The notes under the pieces are model-generated. The model did not search any database. It had not been told where the DNA came from and was given only the letters and a program-made list of their open reading frames with translations. Of a DNA stretch of 50,979 nt, positions 40,507 to 49,989 are shown piece after piece. Source of the DNA: Mycobacterium uberis (lineage in GTDB: Bacteria > Actinomycetota > Actinomycetes > Mycobacteriales > Mycobacteriaceae); the NCBI RefSeq assembly GCF_003408705.1, contig NZ_QAYL01000022.1, forward strand, positions 1 through 50,979. Reading direction: 5' to 3'. The position numbers and the translations under genes are program-made. Each line of letters begins with the position of its first letter. Within the stretch, counting starts at the first letter, position 1.

Positions 40507-42837
40507 TCACGAACGCGATTTGAACTCACGGACGATGAACCGGTTGCGCGCAATCTGTTCGACATAGTCGAAATCTCGCCGAATGTCCCGCAACTCGCGC
40601 CGGAAAACCATCCGACGTTCAGCGAGATCCGGGGCAGGAGCTATCAGATTCTGATCGACAGCAACCTGGTAGGCGGTCGCGAACAGCAGCGTAGACACCG
40701 ATTCACTGCTGCGGACCCGGCCCTGCGCTACGTACTGGTGTCCGATCCCAAGTGCCAACTCCGTCAGTTCCTTCTGGCCAATATCTGCTGGAGCATCGCG
40801 CAACACATCGGCAACAATGTCGTACGCTTCGAAAAATACCCGCAGCATTGCATCCGAGATCAACGGCCGCTTGGCAAGCAGCATTGCGTCGATCTCATCA
40901 CCATTGCCGGACACACGATCTTCCCAATTCTCTTGCCACGCTATCTCTTCAGCGATATTAGTACGAAACGCTGCCGAATCCGCAAAATAAAAATCGAATT
41001 TCAACAGATCACGCAGTCGCATCGCCTGTGCCCAGAAAACCGCTATCCGATCACCCTTAACATTCCTGGCGTGCGCCAACGCAAGTTCGACAATCGAGGT
41101 CTCCAGGAAAGCATGAATAACCGAGTTCCGATAAAATGCCGCGGCATGTTCGTTGCCAGGTGCGATATACCACACCGGCTCCCGACCGCTGTCAACTCGA
41201 GTGATTGGATGCCCACCAGATAATGCGTCAACCGCAGCGCGCACACCTTCGCGCGAACGCAGCCGCAAAGCACTGGTCGACACGGGGATTTGCTTGCGTT
41301 CCAGATAATCCAGTGATTCTTGCAACGCGTGATGGAGTTGATCGAGCGTCAGAGCCACTCCACGAGTAGTCAACAGCAATGCTGAAACCAGCGCTGTTGC
41401 CGTCGCCGGTGTCGCACGCAGAATTCGCCACGCAACTTCGAACGACATCTTTTGTAGCGCAAGCCGCTTAGCGTTCTTATCATGGACTAATGCACTGTAC
41501 GGCGCGCCGAGGTACTGTCGCATCGAGACCGCTTCCGGGAAACGGACGTAGATCTTGCCGTAATTACGTTCGCCCTGCGCCTTAATGAAATTGTATAGTG
41601 AGGTGACACTTTCAGGTATCTTTTCGCCGCCGCGAGCATAACTGGCGTATTCGGCGGTCTCGTGCAACTGATCGAAGCTGATCGATACAGGCTGCAGCAG
41701 AATGTCTTCACTGCGGCCGTCCAGGTATGCGTCGGCCACATAAGCCAGCAAACCAAGCTTAGGTGGCAGCATCTTGCCGGTACGTGAACGAGTACCCTCA
41801 ATGGACCAGCTCAGGTTGAAACGCTTCTCGACGATGTAGCCGACATATTCGCGCAAGACGTACTTGTAAAGCGGGTTGTCGCCGATATTGCGACGGATGA
41901 AGATGACGCCAGAGCGGCGTAACAGCGGCCCCATCAACCCGAACGACAAGTTAATCCCCGCGAATACATGCACCGGTGGTAGCCGATTTTCCTGCATCGC
42001 CACCGGCACCACTGCGCCATCAATGTAGGACCGGTGCGAGAATAACAGCACAGCCGGATAAGCTTCCAACGCCGCGCGCATCGTCGCGACTTGGTATTCG
42101 TCGTAGTCGATCTCAGGTTCGAAGCCGCGGCTGAGCATCCTGCCGAGCACGGACACAAGGTCGACGGACGCCCTGCTCCACCCAGCTGCAAGTTCATCGA
42201 GCATCTTTCCTGCTTCTTCCACGGTTGCTCCCGGGATCTTTTCCAAGCCAGCGCGAAACCGCGTAGAAGCCAAGATCTCTGGCTTCACCAGCCGTGGAGA
42301 CTTGTACTGAGGTCCGAGGATTCGGTACTCAGCGCGTTCCATAGCCAAGATGGCGCGACGAGTAACGAACTGAGCGAAATCCCGTTTGTTCTCTCCAACG
42401 GTGGTGTCGTGCCAGTGTTGGTGGAGTTCGGACACTTTAGCGGACTCGCCGGCAATTACTAGGGCGCGCCGGGCATCGGTTCTTAGGATACGGCGCTGCT
42501 GGCGTCGATTGGGGTGGTAGGGATCCCACCCGGGCAACAACCCAACCACCTTGGCCACTTTGCCACGCTCCGCAGGGGGCAGCCAAAAAACACGCACCGG
42601 CACAACGGACCGGTCCTCACCAGATTCAAGCTGCTCAGCGAGCGCAGTCAGTGCCGCGGGCGCCGCGTTACGTGGAGGCAACTTCACTACGTCGAGCTTG
42701 GTGTCCGGGTTGCGGGAGCGCTGCTGGCGCAGCCAATCCATCACCAACTCAATTTCCGCCGGAGTGTCCATGGACGCTAGTACCAGGGTATCTTCACCGG
42801 TAAGGACTGAACTGATTTCTACGGCCAGCTCGGTCAC
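40507..42837 (-). CDS. plsB2: Glycerol-3-phosphate acyltransferase PlsB2
   Basis: Acylates sn-glycerol 3-phosphate, the first step of phospholipid and triacylglycerol synthesis, at the membrane. 776 residues, GTG start at 42837 overlapping the plsC stop by four bases (GTGA). The HX4D catalytic motif HRSYIDG is near residue 270, followed by FIRRNIGD and [11 protein letters not shown], the other PlsB blocks. Downstream partner in a three-gene lipid operon. Confidence 0.95.
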   Translation of the reverse strand: MTELAVEISSVLTGEDTLVLASMDTPAEIELVMDWLRQQRSRNPDTKLDVVKLPPRNAAPAALTALAEQLESGEDRSVVPVRVFWLPPAERGKVAKVVGLLPGWDPYHPNRRQQRRILRTDARRALVIAGESAKVSELHQHWHDTTVGENKRDFAQFVTRRAILAMERAEYRILGPQYKSPRLVKPEILASTRFRAGLEKIPGATVEEAGKMLDELAAGWSRASVDLVSVLGRMLSRGFEPEIDYDEYQVATMRAALEAYPAVLLFSHRSYIDGAVVPVAMQENRLPPVHVFAGINLSFGLMGPLLRRSGVIFIRRNIGDNPLYKYVLREYVGYIVEKRFNLSWSIEGTRSRTGKMLPPKLGLLAYVADAYLDGRSEDILLQPVSISFDQLHETAEYASYARGGEKIPESVTSLYNFIKAQGERNYGKIYVRFPEAVSMRQYLGAPYSALVHDKNAKRLALQKMSFEVAWRILRATPATATALVSALLLTTRGVALTLDQLHHALQESLDYLERKQIPVSTSALRLRSREGVRAAVDALSGGHPITRVDSGREPVWYIAPGNEHAAAFYRNSVIHAFLETSIVELALAHARNVKGDRIAVFWAQAMRLRDLLKFDFYFADSAAFRTNIAEEIAWQENWEDRVSGNGDEIDAMLLAKRPLISDAMLRVFFEAYDIVADVLRDAPADIGQKELTELALGIGHQYVAQGRVRSSESVSTLLFATAYQVAVDQNLIAPAPDLAERRMVFRRELRDIRRDFDYVEQIARNRFIVREFKSRS

Positions 42838-44585
42838 GATCGCTCTCTGGACTGTTTCATGGTGAGGTCTTGGGGAGCAACCTTCAAGACTTTCGGGTTC
42901 ACTTTGGATGACGTTTTCGCGGTAGCTGCCGACGCCGTTTTGGTAAAAGCTTTGCTAGCAGTGTTTTTCACAGCCTTAGCCGCTGTGGCCTTGGTTGCTG
43001 TCCTCTTAGTTGTGGTCTTGGCCGTCCGGGCTCTGTCTCCCGCTTTTGGCTCCATCTTTTTCGCAGCCAACTTTGTCGTTCGAGCGTACAGTCCGGCCTT
43101 GGGTAGCTCGTCGACCGGCCAATCGGCCAGAATATTCAGATACAGTTGGCGCACCTCGGCGATGTGTTCCGGCAATGCGTCAAGAGTCCAGTCGTCGACC
43201 GGAATCGCCGACAAAACCGCGACATCGACCATGCCCGGATTGATGGCGTGGGAATTTCGAGCGGCAACGATCTCCGCGTTACGGATCACGATCGGAACGA
43301 TCGGGATCCCCACCGCCATCGCGATGCGGAAGGGCCCTTTCTTGAATGGCCCGACTTCGGTGGTATCGAACCGAGTACCTTCTGGTGCCATTAGAATCGA
43401 GAGTCCCTTCCTAGCCCGGTCTTCGACCGCGTGCAACGTTCCCACCGCGCTAACCGGATCGTCCCGGTCAATAAACATGCCGTCGGTTAATTTGCCAAGC
43501 GCGTAGATAATCGGGTTCTTTGCCAGCTCCTTCTTGGCCACCGCAATCCAATTGTCGCGCACCAGCGCACCGGCGATGAGCGGGTCAATCTGGTTGCGGT
43601 GATTATAGATGAACACGGCGGGACGCTGCGCGGTCAAGTTTTCATTACCGATCACATTGAGATGCACCCCCGCGGCCGCGAGCAGCAACTGGGGAAAGGC
43701 GGAGGTGAAGAAATTGGCACCTCGCCGCCGGCTACCGGTCAGCGCACCGATTCCCACCGCGCCAACCACAAGCGGGAACACTGAACTCAGACCGGCAAGC
43801 GTACGCAACTGCACTCCAATGCCGACGCTGCTGCGACTGTTGAACTTCAGGATCGGCCAGCCACGACGTTTAGCGACGGTGGCCATTTTGCCTTCAGGGT
43901 TAGTCGGCCGTGGATTACCGACTAGATACATCAGTGCGATGTCCTCGTCACCGTCAGCGTAGAAATAACTGTCTTTGAGGTCGATGTCGTGTTCGGCCGC
44001 AAATCGTTGTACTGCAACGGCTTTTCCTGGTCCCCACAAGACCGGCTTGACCACACCACCAGTGAGCATTCCGTCTTCTTTGATCTCGAACTTGTTGGTT
44101 AGCATGTTGGCAATCCCGAGAAAGCGAGCCACCGGATTGACCTGGATCGTCAGTGCCGACGAGCTGAGCACCACGGTGTGACCACGAGCCACGTGAGCCC
44201 GCACCAGTTCACGCATTTCCGGATAAATTCGGGACTCAATCCGCTGGACAAACAGTCGCTCGCCGATCTCCTCCAAGTCGGTCAAGAACCGTCCACGCAA
44301 CGCCGAGGAGGCCTTACCGATAAGACCCTCGAACTCGATACGCCCGAGCATATGGTTCAGACCAGCCTGAATCACTGAAAGCAACTCTCTCACACCCATG
44401 TCGCGACGTCTCAGACGCTCTTGGGTAAGGATGACTGCGGTAAAGCCGGCTACCAGCGTCCCATCCAGGTCGAAAAACGCCCCGACGTGGGGTCCAGCAG
44501 GGCTGGCGAGGATTTCGGCGACTGAACCGGGCAAACGCATTTCCGACACAGACTTGGGAGCACCACTCTCGTCGGCGGCACTCAT
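42834..44585 (-). CDS. plsC: PlsC: HAD-type hydrolase fused to 1-acylglycerol-3-phosphate acyltransferase, with basic tail
   Basis: 583 residues from ATG at 44585, whose first bases overlap the stop of the upstream gene (ATGA). An ATG at 44600 is an alternative. N-terminal HAD domain (about 35-260) with nucleophile Asp39 and Asp41 in [12 protein letters not shown]-terminal acyltransferase with HX4D His329/Asp334 (NHRNQIDPL) and [10 protein letters not shown]. The last ~78 residues (506-583) are a disordered Lys/Thr/Ala-rich tail with many TK, AK and KT pairs. The HAD part may remove the phosphate from phosphatidate or a related phosphoserine-like substrate. That is inference. Confidence 0.94.
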   Translation of the reverse strand: MSAADESGAPKSVSEMRLPGSVAEILASPAGPHVGAFFDLDGTLVAGFTAVILTQERLRRRDMGVRELLSVIQAGLNHMLGRIEFEGLIGKASSALRGRFLTDLEEIGERLFVQRIESRIYPEMRELVRAHVARGHTVVLSSSALTIQVNPVARFLGIANMLTNKFEIKEDGMLTGGVVKPVLWGPGKAVAVQRFAAEHDIDLKDSYFYADGDEDIALMYLVGNPRPTNPEGKMATVAKRRGWPILKFNSRSSVGIGVQLRTLAGLSSVFPLVVGAVGIGALTGSRRRGANFFTSAFPQLLLAAAGVHLNVIGNENLTAQRPAVFIYNHRNQIDPLIAGALVRDNWIAVAKKELAKNPIIYALGKLTDGMFIDRDDPVSAVGTLHAVEDRARKGLSILMAPEGTRFDTTEVGPFKKGPFRIAMAVGIPIVPIVIRNAEIVAARNSHAINPGMVDVAVLSAIPVDDWTLDALPEHIAEVRQLYLNILADWPVDELPKAGLYARTTKLAAKKMEPKAGDRARTAKTTTKRTATKATAAKAVKNTASKAFTKTASAATAKTSSKVNPKVLKVAPQDLTMKQSRERS

Positions 44586-46057
44586 GAACTCGACACCCAT
44601 CCCGCCGGCGAATCCGCGGACCGCGCAACCAACGATGTCGGCACTGCGTGTGGTGCCGGGTCACCAGCCAGCGCCAGGACCTCGTCAAAACCCTCCAATA
44701 GGCACCGGGTGAACAACGCCTCGCTTTTCACCGAAGCCCGGTCGTAGCGCACAGTGACCGTGCAGAACCCACCTCGAGACATCAGTACCACCATCATCGC
44801 CACACCGGAAAGCTGGCCAATACCGTACTGCCGCAATACTTTTGCGCCTGCAAAGTAGGTATCTCCAGGATAGGAAGGAATATTACTGGCATGCACATCT
44901 GAGCCAACTATCGAGTCAACAATCACATCCAGCATCGGTGCCGGCAATACCGCCATCAACGGCATGAGGGAACCAATGATGTTCACTGCAGGCTCGTCGC
45001 GCCGTTGTATCATTTGCGCACGAATCTTCTGCATCCGAGCCGCCGGATCAATAGTACCAAGCGGTGCTGCCAGGTTAACGCCAATGAACCTATTGCCACT
45101 AGCCTTATCTGCTTTGGTCCGCATATTTACCGGCACCGACATCGGCAGCGTGCTGATGGACACACCAAGTGCCTTATGGTAGCGGTACAAAGCACCAGTC
45201 AAGCCGGCCAGATAAGCGTCGTTGATCGATCCACCGCCCGCTTTCGCAGCCGCGCGCAGGTCGGAGAGCCGGATTTCAATTGCCTCGGTGCGGGTGGCCA
45301 GGCTGCGCTGGCGCAACAACGGAGATGGCTCGGCAGCTTGATTCAATACTCGGATCCCCGACAAGACGTAGCCGACGACTCCCGACACAGTCGACGCAGG
45401 TCGCAGAATTGCCTGTCCAACCCCCGATGCCACCCCAGACAGCGCGCCCACGACGCCGCTGACTAGGGTGACCGGCAAGTGATTAATACCCTGCCGCATT
45501 AAATCATTGCGCGACAGATCCTGTGGAATAGGTTGCGGGGAAATAGGTCTGGCCGGCGTATCACGTTCCAAGTCATACATTTCGGCGAACATCTCAATAC
45601 TGCCTACACCGTCGGTGATCGCATGGCTAATCTGCAGTAGCATCGCAGCTCTGCCAGCGGCCAGACCTTCGACCAGAGTAGCCGTCCACAGCGGACGCGA
45701 CACGTCCATTGGTGACTGCTGGATCACCTCGGCGAGATCGAATACCTCACGCAACGTACCCGGTTCGGGCACACGCATCCGGCGCACATGGAAGTCCAGG
45801 TCGAAGTCAGGATCCACCACCCAGCGCGGTGCGGTGGTCGGCAGTGTCGGCACCACAACCTTCTGCCGCAGCCGCAACACTTGTCGGGAGATGTCCTCGA
45901 TCCGAGTCCGGAACCGATTCCAGTCCGGTGCGGCATCGAGGAGTTCCACCGCCATGATCCCAGCACGGGTCCGTGGATTTGCCTCACCCCGATGCAGTAG
46001 ATAATCGAGCGGTCTCAGCTCATCGGACGGTCCAACGCCCTCGACGAAGTCAGCCAT
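44582..46057 (-). CDS. Wax ester synthase / diacylglycerol acyltransferase family (Rv2484c-like)
   Basis: 491 residues from ATG at 46057 (MADFVEGVGPSDELRPLDYLLHRGE), the length of Rv2484c. Ten more upstream codons are open but unlikely. The active-site motif usually written HHxxxDG reads SHAITDG here, with His145, Asp149 and Gly150, so the first His of the pair is Ser. The second, catalytic His is kept. Further family blocks: LPMSVPVNMR near 320 and the C-terminal GVAMMVVLMSRGG-type end. First gene of the coupled acyltransferase-plsC-plsB2 run, so a role in triacylglycerol or membrane-lipid supply is likely. Direct DGAT activity is not certain. Confidence 0.9.
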   Translation of the reverse strand: MADFVEGVGPSDELRPLDYLLHRGEANPRTRAGIMAVELLDAAPDWNRFRTRIEDISRQVLRLRQKVVVPTLPTTAPRWVVDPDFDLDFHVRRMRVPEPGTLREVFDLAEVIQQSPMDVSRPLWTATLVEGLAAGRAAMLLQISHAITDGVGSIEMFAEMYDLERDTPARPISPQPIPQDLSRNDLMRQGINHLPVTLVSGVVGALSGVASGVGQAILRPASTVSGVVGYVLSGIRVLNQAAEPSPLLRQRSLATRTEAIEIRLSDLRAAAKAGGGSINDAYLAGLTGALYRYHKALGVSISTLPMSVPVNMRTKADKASGNRFIGVNLAAPLGTIDPAARMQKIRAQMIQRRDEPAVNIIGSLMPLMAVLPAPMLDVIVDSIVGSDVHASNIPSYPGDTYFAGAKVLRQYGIGQLSGVAMMVVLMSRGGFCTVTVRYDRASVKSEALFTRCLLEGFDEVLALAGDPAPHAVPTSLVARSADSPAGWVSSS

Positions 46058-46199
46058 AAACACAACCCCATGCACACCCACACCCATACGCTGTCACCGC
46101 CGATCACGCCTCCTGCATTCAGTCCCGTACACCCAATTCGCCTATCCAACGCTAGTCGGGTTCACCCACTGGTGAAAGTCGATTGCGGGTGCCGGTCGC

Positions 46200-46690
46200 T
46201 TATTGCGAGAGTACTGGAACGTCGGGATACGAAACTTCATGACGAGCAGCCGAATTGACGACTCTGACAGGGCTGCGGCCCCTCAGTTCAGTTCGCAGTG
46301 AATGCCGACAAAGGACCCGTGTGGAGCCTAAGGATTTGTCTAGCCATGCCACACTAAGAATGGCAGAGCCTCGCAGGGTGCGTACGAAATCGGCGACACC
46401 ACCGTAAACAGCTCGAGGTTGCCACACCATAATAGTCGGCGATATTCTCGCATGCCTGCACGATCGCCCTTCTCACAACGAAGCTGTGCACCTGCCGCAC
46501 AAAACGCGGGCTCTCGCTGTCGTTGATTGAGACACAGACCCCACCGAGTTCCACCATCCTGTTCATCAACGGATAGGCTTGGCTCCGTTTGCCGTTGATA
46601 GCCTATACCATAACCGGGGAACTGTGCCAACAGACCGCCATGGTGCGGACACGCCAACAGATCGCTCATTCTGGTGACATACCAGATCAC
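46200..46690 (-). pseudogene. lipQ: Alpha/beta-hydrolase esterase LipQ, decayed
   Basis: Minus strand: INGKRSQAYPLMNRMVELGG, then VCVSINDSESPRF and VVRRAIVQACENIADYYG, matching the Lip family stretch YPLMxRMVxLGWVCVSINYRxSPR...RAIAWVRENIADYGGDP. The GGSAGG nucleophile elbow is lost. Later pieces are EALPFLVWHG, the strand before the catalytic aspartate, and a SLGSTRVLCRHSLRTELRGRSPV-like block with AARHE in place of AQHAF. Frame changes and deletion are clear. Matches Rv2485c, next to Rv2484c. Confidence 0.8.
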
Positions 46691-46986
46691 GGTCCGATCC
46701 TAAGGACTCCTCGAGAGCCGGAGGGTGTGATCCGCGCGTTTTGTAGTCCACGTCATAGCAACAGGCGATAGCCGTGACAGCACAGGCTCGGTCATGACCT
46801 GCAAAGAAAATTCGCAACGAGCCAACTTATCACGATTGCGCGAACCGCGCGGCGACAGGTGCCAGCCCGAACGGGGTATCGAGGCACACACCATCACTGT
46901 TAATCGCGACAAGAAAAGACATCTTGTGCACATTGTGCGGACAAAATCGATCGATGACTGCCATTGGATAAACTGACTTACACATT
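46691..46986. other. No gene seen upstream of tRNA-Arg
   Basis: About 300 bases. A long minus-strand frame across here and the tRNA is an antisense artefact. The sequence that would carry echA14 in M. tuberculosis is not recognisable. Confidence 0.5.
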
Positions 46987-47060
46987 GCCTCCGTAGCTCA
47001 GGTGGATAGAGCAAGGGCCTTCTAATCCCTAGGTCGCACGTTCGAGTCGTGCCGGGGGCA
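46987..47060 (+). tRNA. tRNA-Arg (anticodon TCT), with a mismatch in the anticodon stem
   Basis: 74 bases. Acceptor GCCTCCG/CGGGGGC (one T-G wobble pair), D arm GCTC/GAGC, anticodon arm AGGGC CTTCTAA TCCCT, T arm GCACG TTCGAGT CGTGC, discriminator A. The anticodon is TCT at 47021-47023. The stem base pair next to the loop (31-39) is C and T instead of the usual C-G. The rest of the fold is sound. No encoded CCA. Confidence 0.9.
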
Positions 47061-47478
47061 CTGGTTAAATGCACTGGTGAAAGTAGGTTTTTCCTGTCCA
47101 AGCCAGCGTATGGCAATGTGTAGCAGCAAGCCTTCCGTTCTGTTGCAAGGGTGACACAACCAACCGCCTAGCCGGTGTAAGGAACCTACACCAACCCAAC
47201 ATAAAAGGCAGCCCGCAGGCAGCTACGCGCTGGCCGCCGCTATCCTTACTATAGAGACCGTTATCCTTCTATGAGAGAAGTGTATCAATGACCACCTCTG
47301 GCCGCCTATAGAGCCTTTAATGTCAAGCTTAAACTATCGCAGTTCGAGGTCAACGAGTACTCACTGACCGGAACGCGATTGACCGACCACCGAAAGCAAG
47401 CATCATGCACTACTATGCTCAGCTATTCCTTAGCGCCGCCGCTATTTGGCCGATGAGTGTTTTGGTGAATGCAGATCG
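47061..47478. other. No gene seen between tRNA-Arg and the 179-residue protein gene
   Basis: About 420 bases, full of stops on both strands, without a recognisable protein segment or hairpin terminator. Confidence 0.5.
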
Positions 47479-48018
47479 CTAGACGCTTGACTGGCTGGCC
47501 GAGTGGCCCGATAGGTCGTCTAACAGTACGTTGGCCACATCACAAATTTCTTGTAAATGGAAGCGAGCACTTTCGTCGTAAGCGAGACCAACTGGTGGCC
47601 AATGGATTTCGTGCCACCCTCGGGTTAGACCCACCGACTGCTGCCGACCAGCTACATTGTTTAACCGCAGGAGATATCCGACACCGTCACTGTGAACGTT
47701 GAGTTCGATCGTGGGATTGCCGACGAGTACACCAGCACTGAGCGCCTCATAGACCAACTCAGACAAAGCTGATCCGGCACAGTCATCACTCGAGTTGGGG
47801 AGCTTTCCTCTCAACTCCTCACCTTCGCTATCGACCCAAGCCGCGAACGCATCGTCATCGATTCCAAACCGCGCTTGGGTGCCGTAAACGGTAATCATGA
47901 AGGCTGGTGTGTCGGCTGCGATACAGGGCTGACGAGCCGCGATCCGTTTGGATACAGATTCCGCGATACCATGGCCACGGGTTGGGTTGATGCTGTTCGG
48001 AAAAGTCGCGAACGCCAT
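47479..48018 (-). CDS. Hypothetical 179-residue protein, divergent from EspR-like regulator
   Basis: Not recognised. The frame is open from ATG at 48018 and has coding-like composition (many GC-ended codons, Ala/Asp/Gly/Val rich). It is soluble, acidic in the first half (GIDDDAFAAWVDSEGEEL) and mixed later (GNPTIELNVHSDGVGYLLRL, then TRGWHEIHWPP). No signal peptide, membrane helix, zinc or P-loop motif. The stretch ALSELVYEALSAG resembles an amphipathic helix. No clear ribosome site, so translation may be leaderless. It shares a 98-bp spacer with the regulator at 48117/48135 and both are intact in an otherwise dead region. This suggests the regulator controls it, perhaps as a two-gene unit. 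Confidence 0.7.
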   Translation of the reverse strand: MAFATFPNSINPTRGHGIAESVSKRIAARQPCIAADTPAFMITVYGTQARFGIDDDAFAAWVDSEGEELRGKLPNSSDDCAGSALSELVYEALSAGVLVGNPTIELNVHSDGVGYLLRLNNVAGRQQSVGLTRGWHEIHWPPVGLAYDESARFHLQEICDVANVLLDDLSGHSASQSSV

Positions 48019-48020
48019 AG

Positions 48021-48081
48021 CGCATTGATATCAGTATGTTGACGCCGATGCAACATGTACTGAGATAATGATATTAATGCG
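48021..48081. promoter_or_regulatory. Imperfect inverted repeat, likely operator between the divergent pair
   Basis: Arm CGCATTGATATCA at 48021-48033 against TGATATTAATGCG at 48069-48081: 12 of 13 bases match when reversed. Further inward, CAGTATGTTG (48032-48041) mirrors CAACATGTACTG (48051-48062) with a 2-base insertion. The right arm ends 19 bases before a TATAGT hexamer at 48100-48105, which looks like a -10 box for the + strand gene. The symmetrical layout fits binding of a dimeric helix-turn-helix regulator that controls both genes. Confidence 0.6.
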
Positions 48082-48099
48082 TTGAGTTCGCGGACTGCT

Positions 48100-48105
48100 T
48101 ATAGT
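48100..48105 (+). promoter_or_regulatory. Candidate -10 hexamer (TATAGT) for the regulator gene
   Basis: Fits the mycobacterial TANNNT -10 pattern. It lies 12 bases before ATG 48117 and 30 before ATG 48135. No good -35 is seen at the normal distance; the inverted repeat ends 18 bases upstream of it and would overlap the -35 zone. Confidence 0.4.
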
Positions 48106-48134
48106 ATCCTCAGCGCATGCCGGGGGGGCTATGT

Positions 48135-48611
48135 ATGAAACGAGCAGTGCAATTGACCAGCGGGGGTAAGTCCGACCGCTTGTTATGTGCATCTGAACTG
48201 TCGGTGAAGCTGAACAAGCTTTTTGAGATCATGCGCAACCCCTCTGAGCCGCCGCTATCCAACGCGGCCGCAGCCGAGGCCATCACCCAAAAAACCGGGG
48301 TGTCGATTAGCCCGGCCTACATGTGGCAGCTGCGCGCCGGGGTCAAAAATAACCCGACCGTCCAACATCTACGCGCGATCGCCGAATTCTTCGGTGTCTC
48401 CCCGTCCTACCTGATCGACCCCGGGGTCGATCCACAGATCGACGCCCAGCTCAACCTGCCACAAGCGCTGCGCGACAGCGGCGTGCGTGATTTGGCAATG
48501 CGTTCCTCAGGGTTGACTCCGGAAGTACTCAACAGTGTAGCAGTGATTCTTGACCGTGTTCGTGAGCTTGAACGGTTGCCTCCAATCGCTTCGAAGGGTG
48601 GGGAAATTTAG
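48135..48611 (+). CDS. EspR/XRE-type DNA-binding regulator
   Basis: 158 residues from ATG at 48135 (MKRAVQLTSGG). ATG 48117 would add six. The helix-turn-helix (about 25-85) reads LSVKLNKLFEIM, then AAAAEAITQKTGVSISPAYMWQLRAG and NNPTVQHLRAIAEFFGVSPSYL. This pattern (SxxLNxLF...SxxYxxxLRxGxxxNPSxxxxxALAxFFxVxxxYL) is that of EspR (Rv3849) and of actinobacterial XRE regulators. The C-terminal half (GVRDLAMRSSGLTPEVLNSV...ILDRVRELERL) matches EspR's dimerisation helices. Intact, coding-like composition, followed by an intrinsic terminator. Not EspR itself, whose gene lies elsewhere in related genomes. Target genes unknown, probably itself and the divergent 179-residue gene. Confidence 0.85.
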   Translation: MKRAVQLTSGGKSDRLLCASELSVKLNKLFEIMRNPSEPPLSNAAAAEAITQKTGVSISPAYMWQLRAGVKNNPTVQHLRAIAEFFGVSPSYLIDPGVDPQIDAQLNLPQALRDSGVRDLAMRSSGLTPEVLNSVAVILDRVRELERLPPIASKGGEI

Positions 48612-48661
48612 ATGACATTTTCTAACTAGGAGCTACATTAACTTTAGCCCGAAAATTTCCG

Positions 48662-48690
48662 ATTCTTGTCCCCTGAGACAGGAATTTTTT
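48662..48690 (+). terminator. Intrinsic terminator after the EspR-like regulator
   Basis: Stem ATTCTTGTC (48662-48670) pairs with GACAGGAAT (48677-48685), nine pairs including one G-T wobble, with a 6-base loop CCCTGA, followed by a run of six T (48685-48690). It starts 50 bases after the regulator's stop codon. Clear hairpin-plus-T terminators are uncommon in mycobacteria. Confidence 0.75.
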
Positions 48691-49977
48691 ATCATGGAGT
48701 GTAGCCTAGTTTTGTCGTAGACTAATTAAGTTGATTCCGGCGAATATCGCCATATTGTCCACCAGTTCATGTAGTTTGTGACTAATGTGTGATAATACCA
48801 ATTTTAATTCTTGCACGGTGTAGGAGGCGCCGAATGTCACATTGATCAGATCATATGCCACAAAATTGGTCATATGGCATTTTAGTGACGACAAAGGCTG
48901 CGGGCTGCGGAAGCAGTACTGTGCCGCACAATACCTACACGGTATCGACTCGGTGATGACATGCACTATACCGGGACGAACGGATGACGTCAGCGACCAG
49001 AAACACGACACCGAAATGTTCGCTCATACGTTGATGATCGCCTATGCGGAAACCACTACTAAAAATTTGATGATGCGCAGCGCATTTTTCCGCCTCCGAT
49101 GACCACCGCCGTTCCCAATAACATCGCCCGACCTCTGATCATTTTCACAGAAATTGTTATTGCTGTACGTTAAAATAGTTTTGTCTATAGTTAATATGAA
49201 ACTTATTCTGACAATAAGAAGATGCATTCGGTCACATTGACCCTATTAGCTTGCCTATACAACACAAGCCAAACGAGCTAGTATTCCAATGGTCCTCACA
49301 TTCGACCTATCGGTCGTCTTCAACTCACAACCGAGTACTCTTGAGGAGGAAACGACCGAATTGTCGAAACTATCCAGATGATGCCCATACGCACAGGCCG
49401 CCGCAAAACTTAACACAACATACTCCTCCGATTAGTCCTACTAGCGAGGCTAAGATAGGCCCACAATCATGAAGAAAATCGCGCCCACGATCTTGCCAAA
49501 TTCGACTCCCACTCTCCACCCCACCGTTTCGTCCACCTCACCTATCGTCAGATACATACTCACCGTAGACTTCCTTAAACCTGCATAAAAGCTGGCGAGA
49601 CAAGCGCTCTAACTCAGCAAAATATTCAAGCAACACGTTTTCGGATATCAAACTATTATAGTATCAGATGCCGCATCAATCGATGAAGGCAGTGATTAAC
49701 GATTGCGGGAAAGTATACAGGGTACATGATCTATAAGTTGCGGCCCATCTGTGTAGATAGATTATTTACCACCTAGACAATTGTAATGTCGGTGCGGCAG
49801 TCGGATACTAGGAGACGGGTAACGTATCATAATACCCACTAAGGCAAACCTGATTAAAATAAAGGTAATTTCCTGGACCGGATTCAACTGTAGTGTCAAT
49901 AATATTAGCTACAAAGCTACCGACAATTTTTATTATCGCGATTTTATGCGAACTAAAATACGCTAAACGGTGTAATT
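48691..49977. other. AT-rich silent DNA, no gene recognised
   Basis: 1.29 kb with low GC, many stops in all frames and only short frames of improbable composition. I looked for the N-terminal half of the P450 that follows and could not find a convincing piece. The haem-domain N-terminus may have been here but is worn beyond recognition. Confidence 0.5.
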
Positions 49978-49989
49978 ATGTGCTTCTAT

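Noticed and set aside
46700..47116. 138-codon minus-strand frame with TTRTCDLGIRRPLLYPPELRR
   Set aside because: It is the antisense of tRNA-Arg. This peptide pattern is a well-known false protein produced by reading tRNA genes backwards.
48706..49102. Pair of ~90-100 codon frames in AT-rich DNA on both strands
   Set aside because: Overlapping each other, low coding quality and no domain. Treated as silent DNA.
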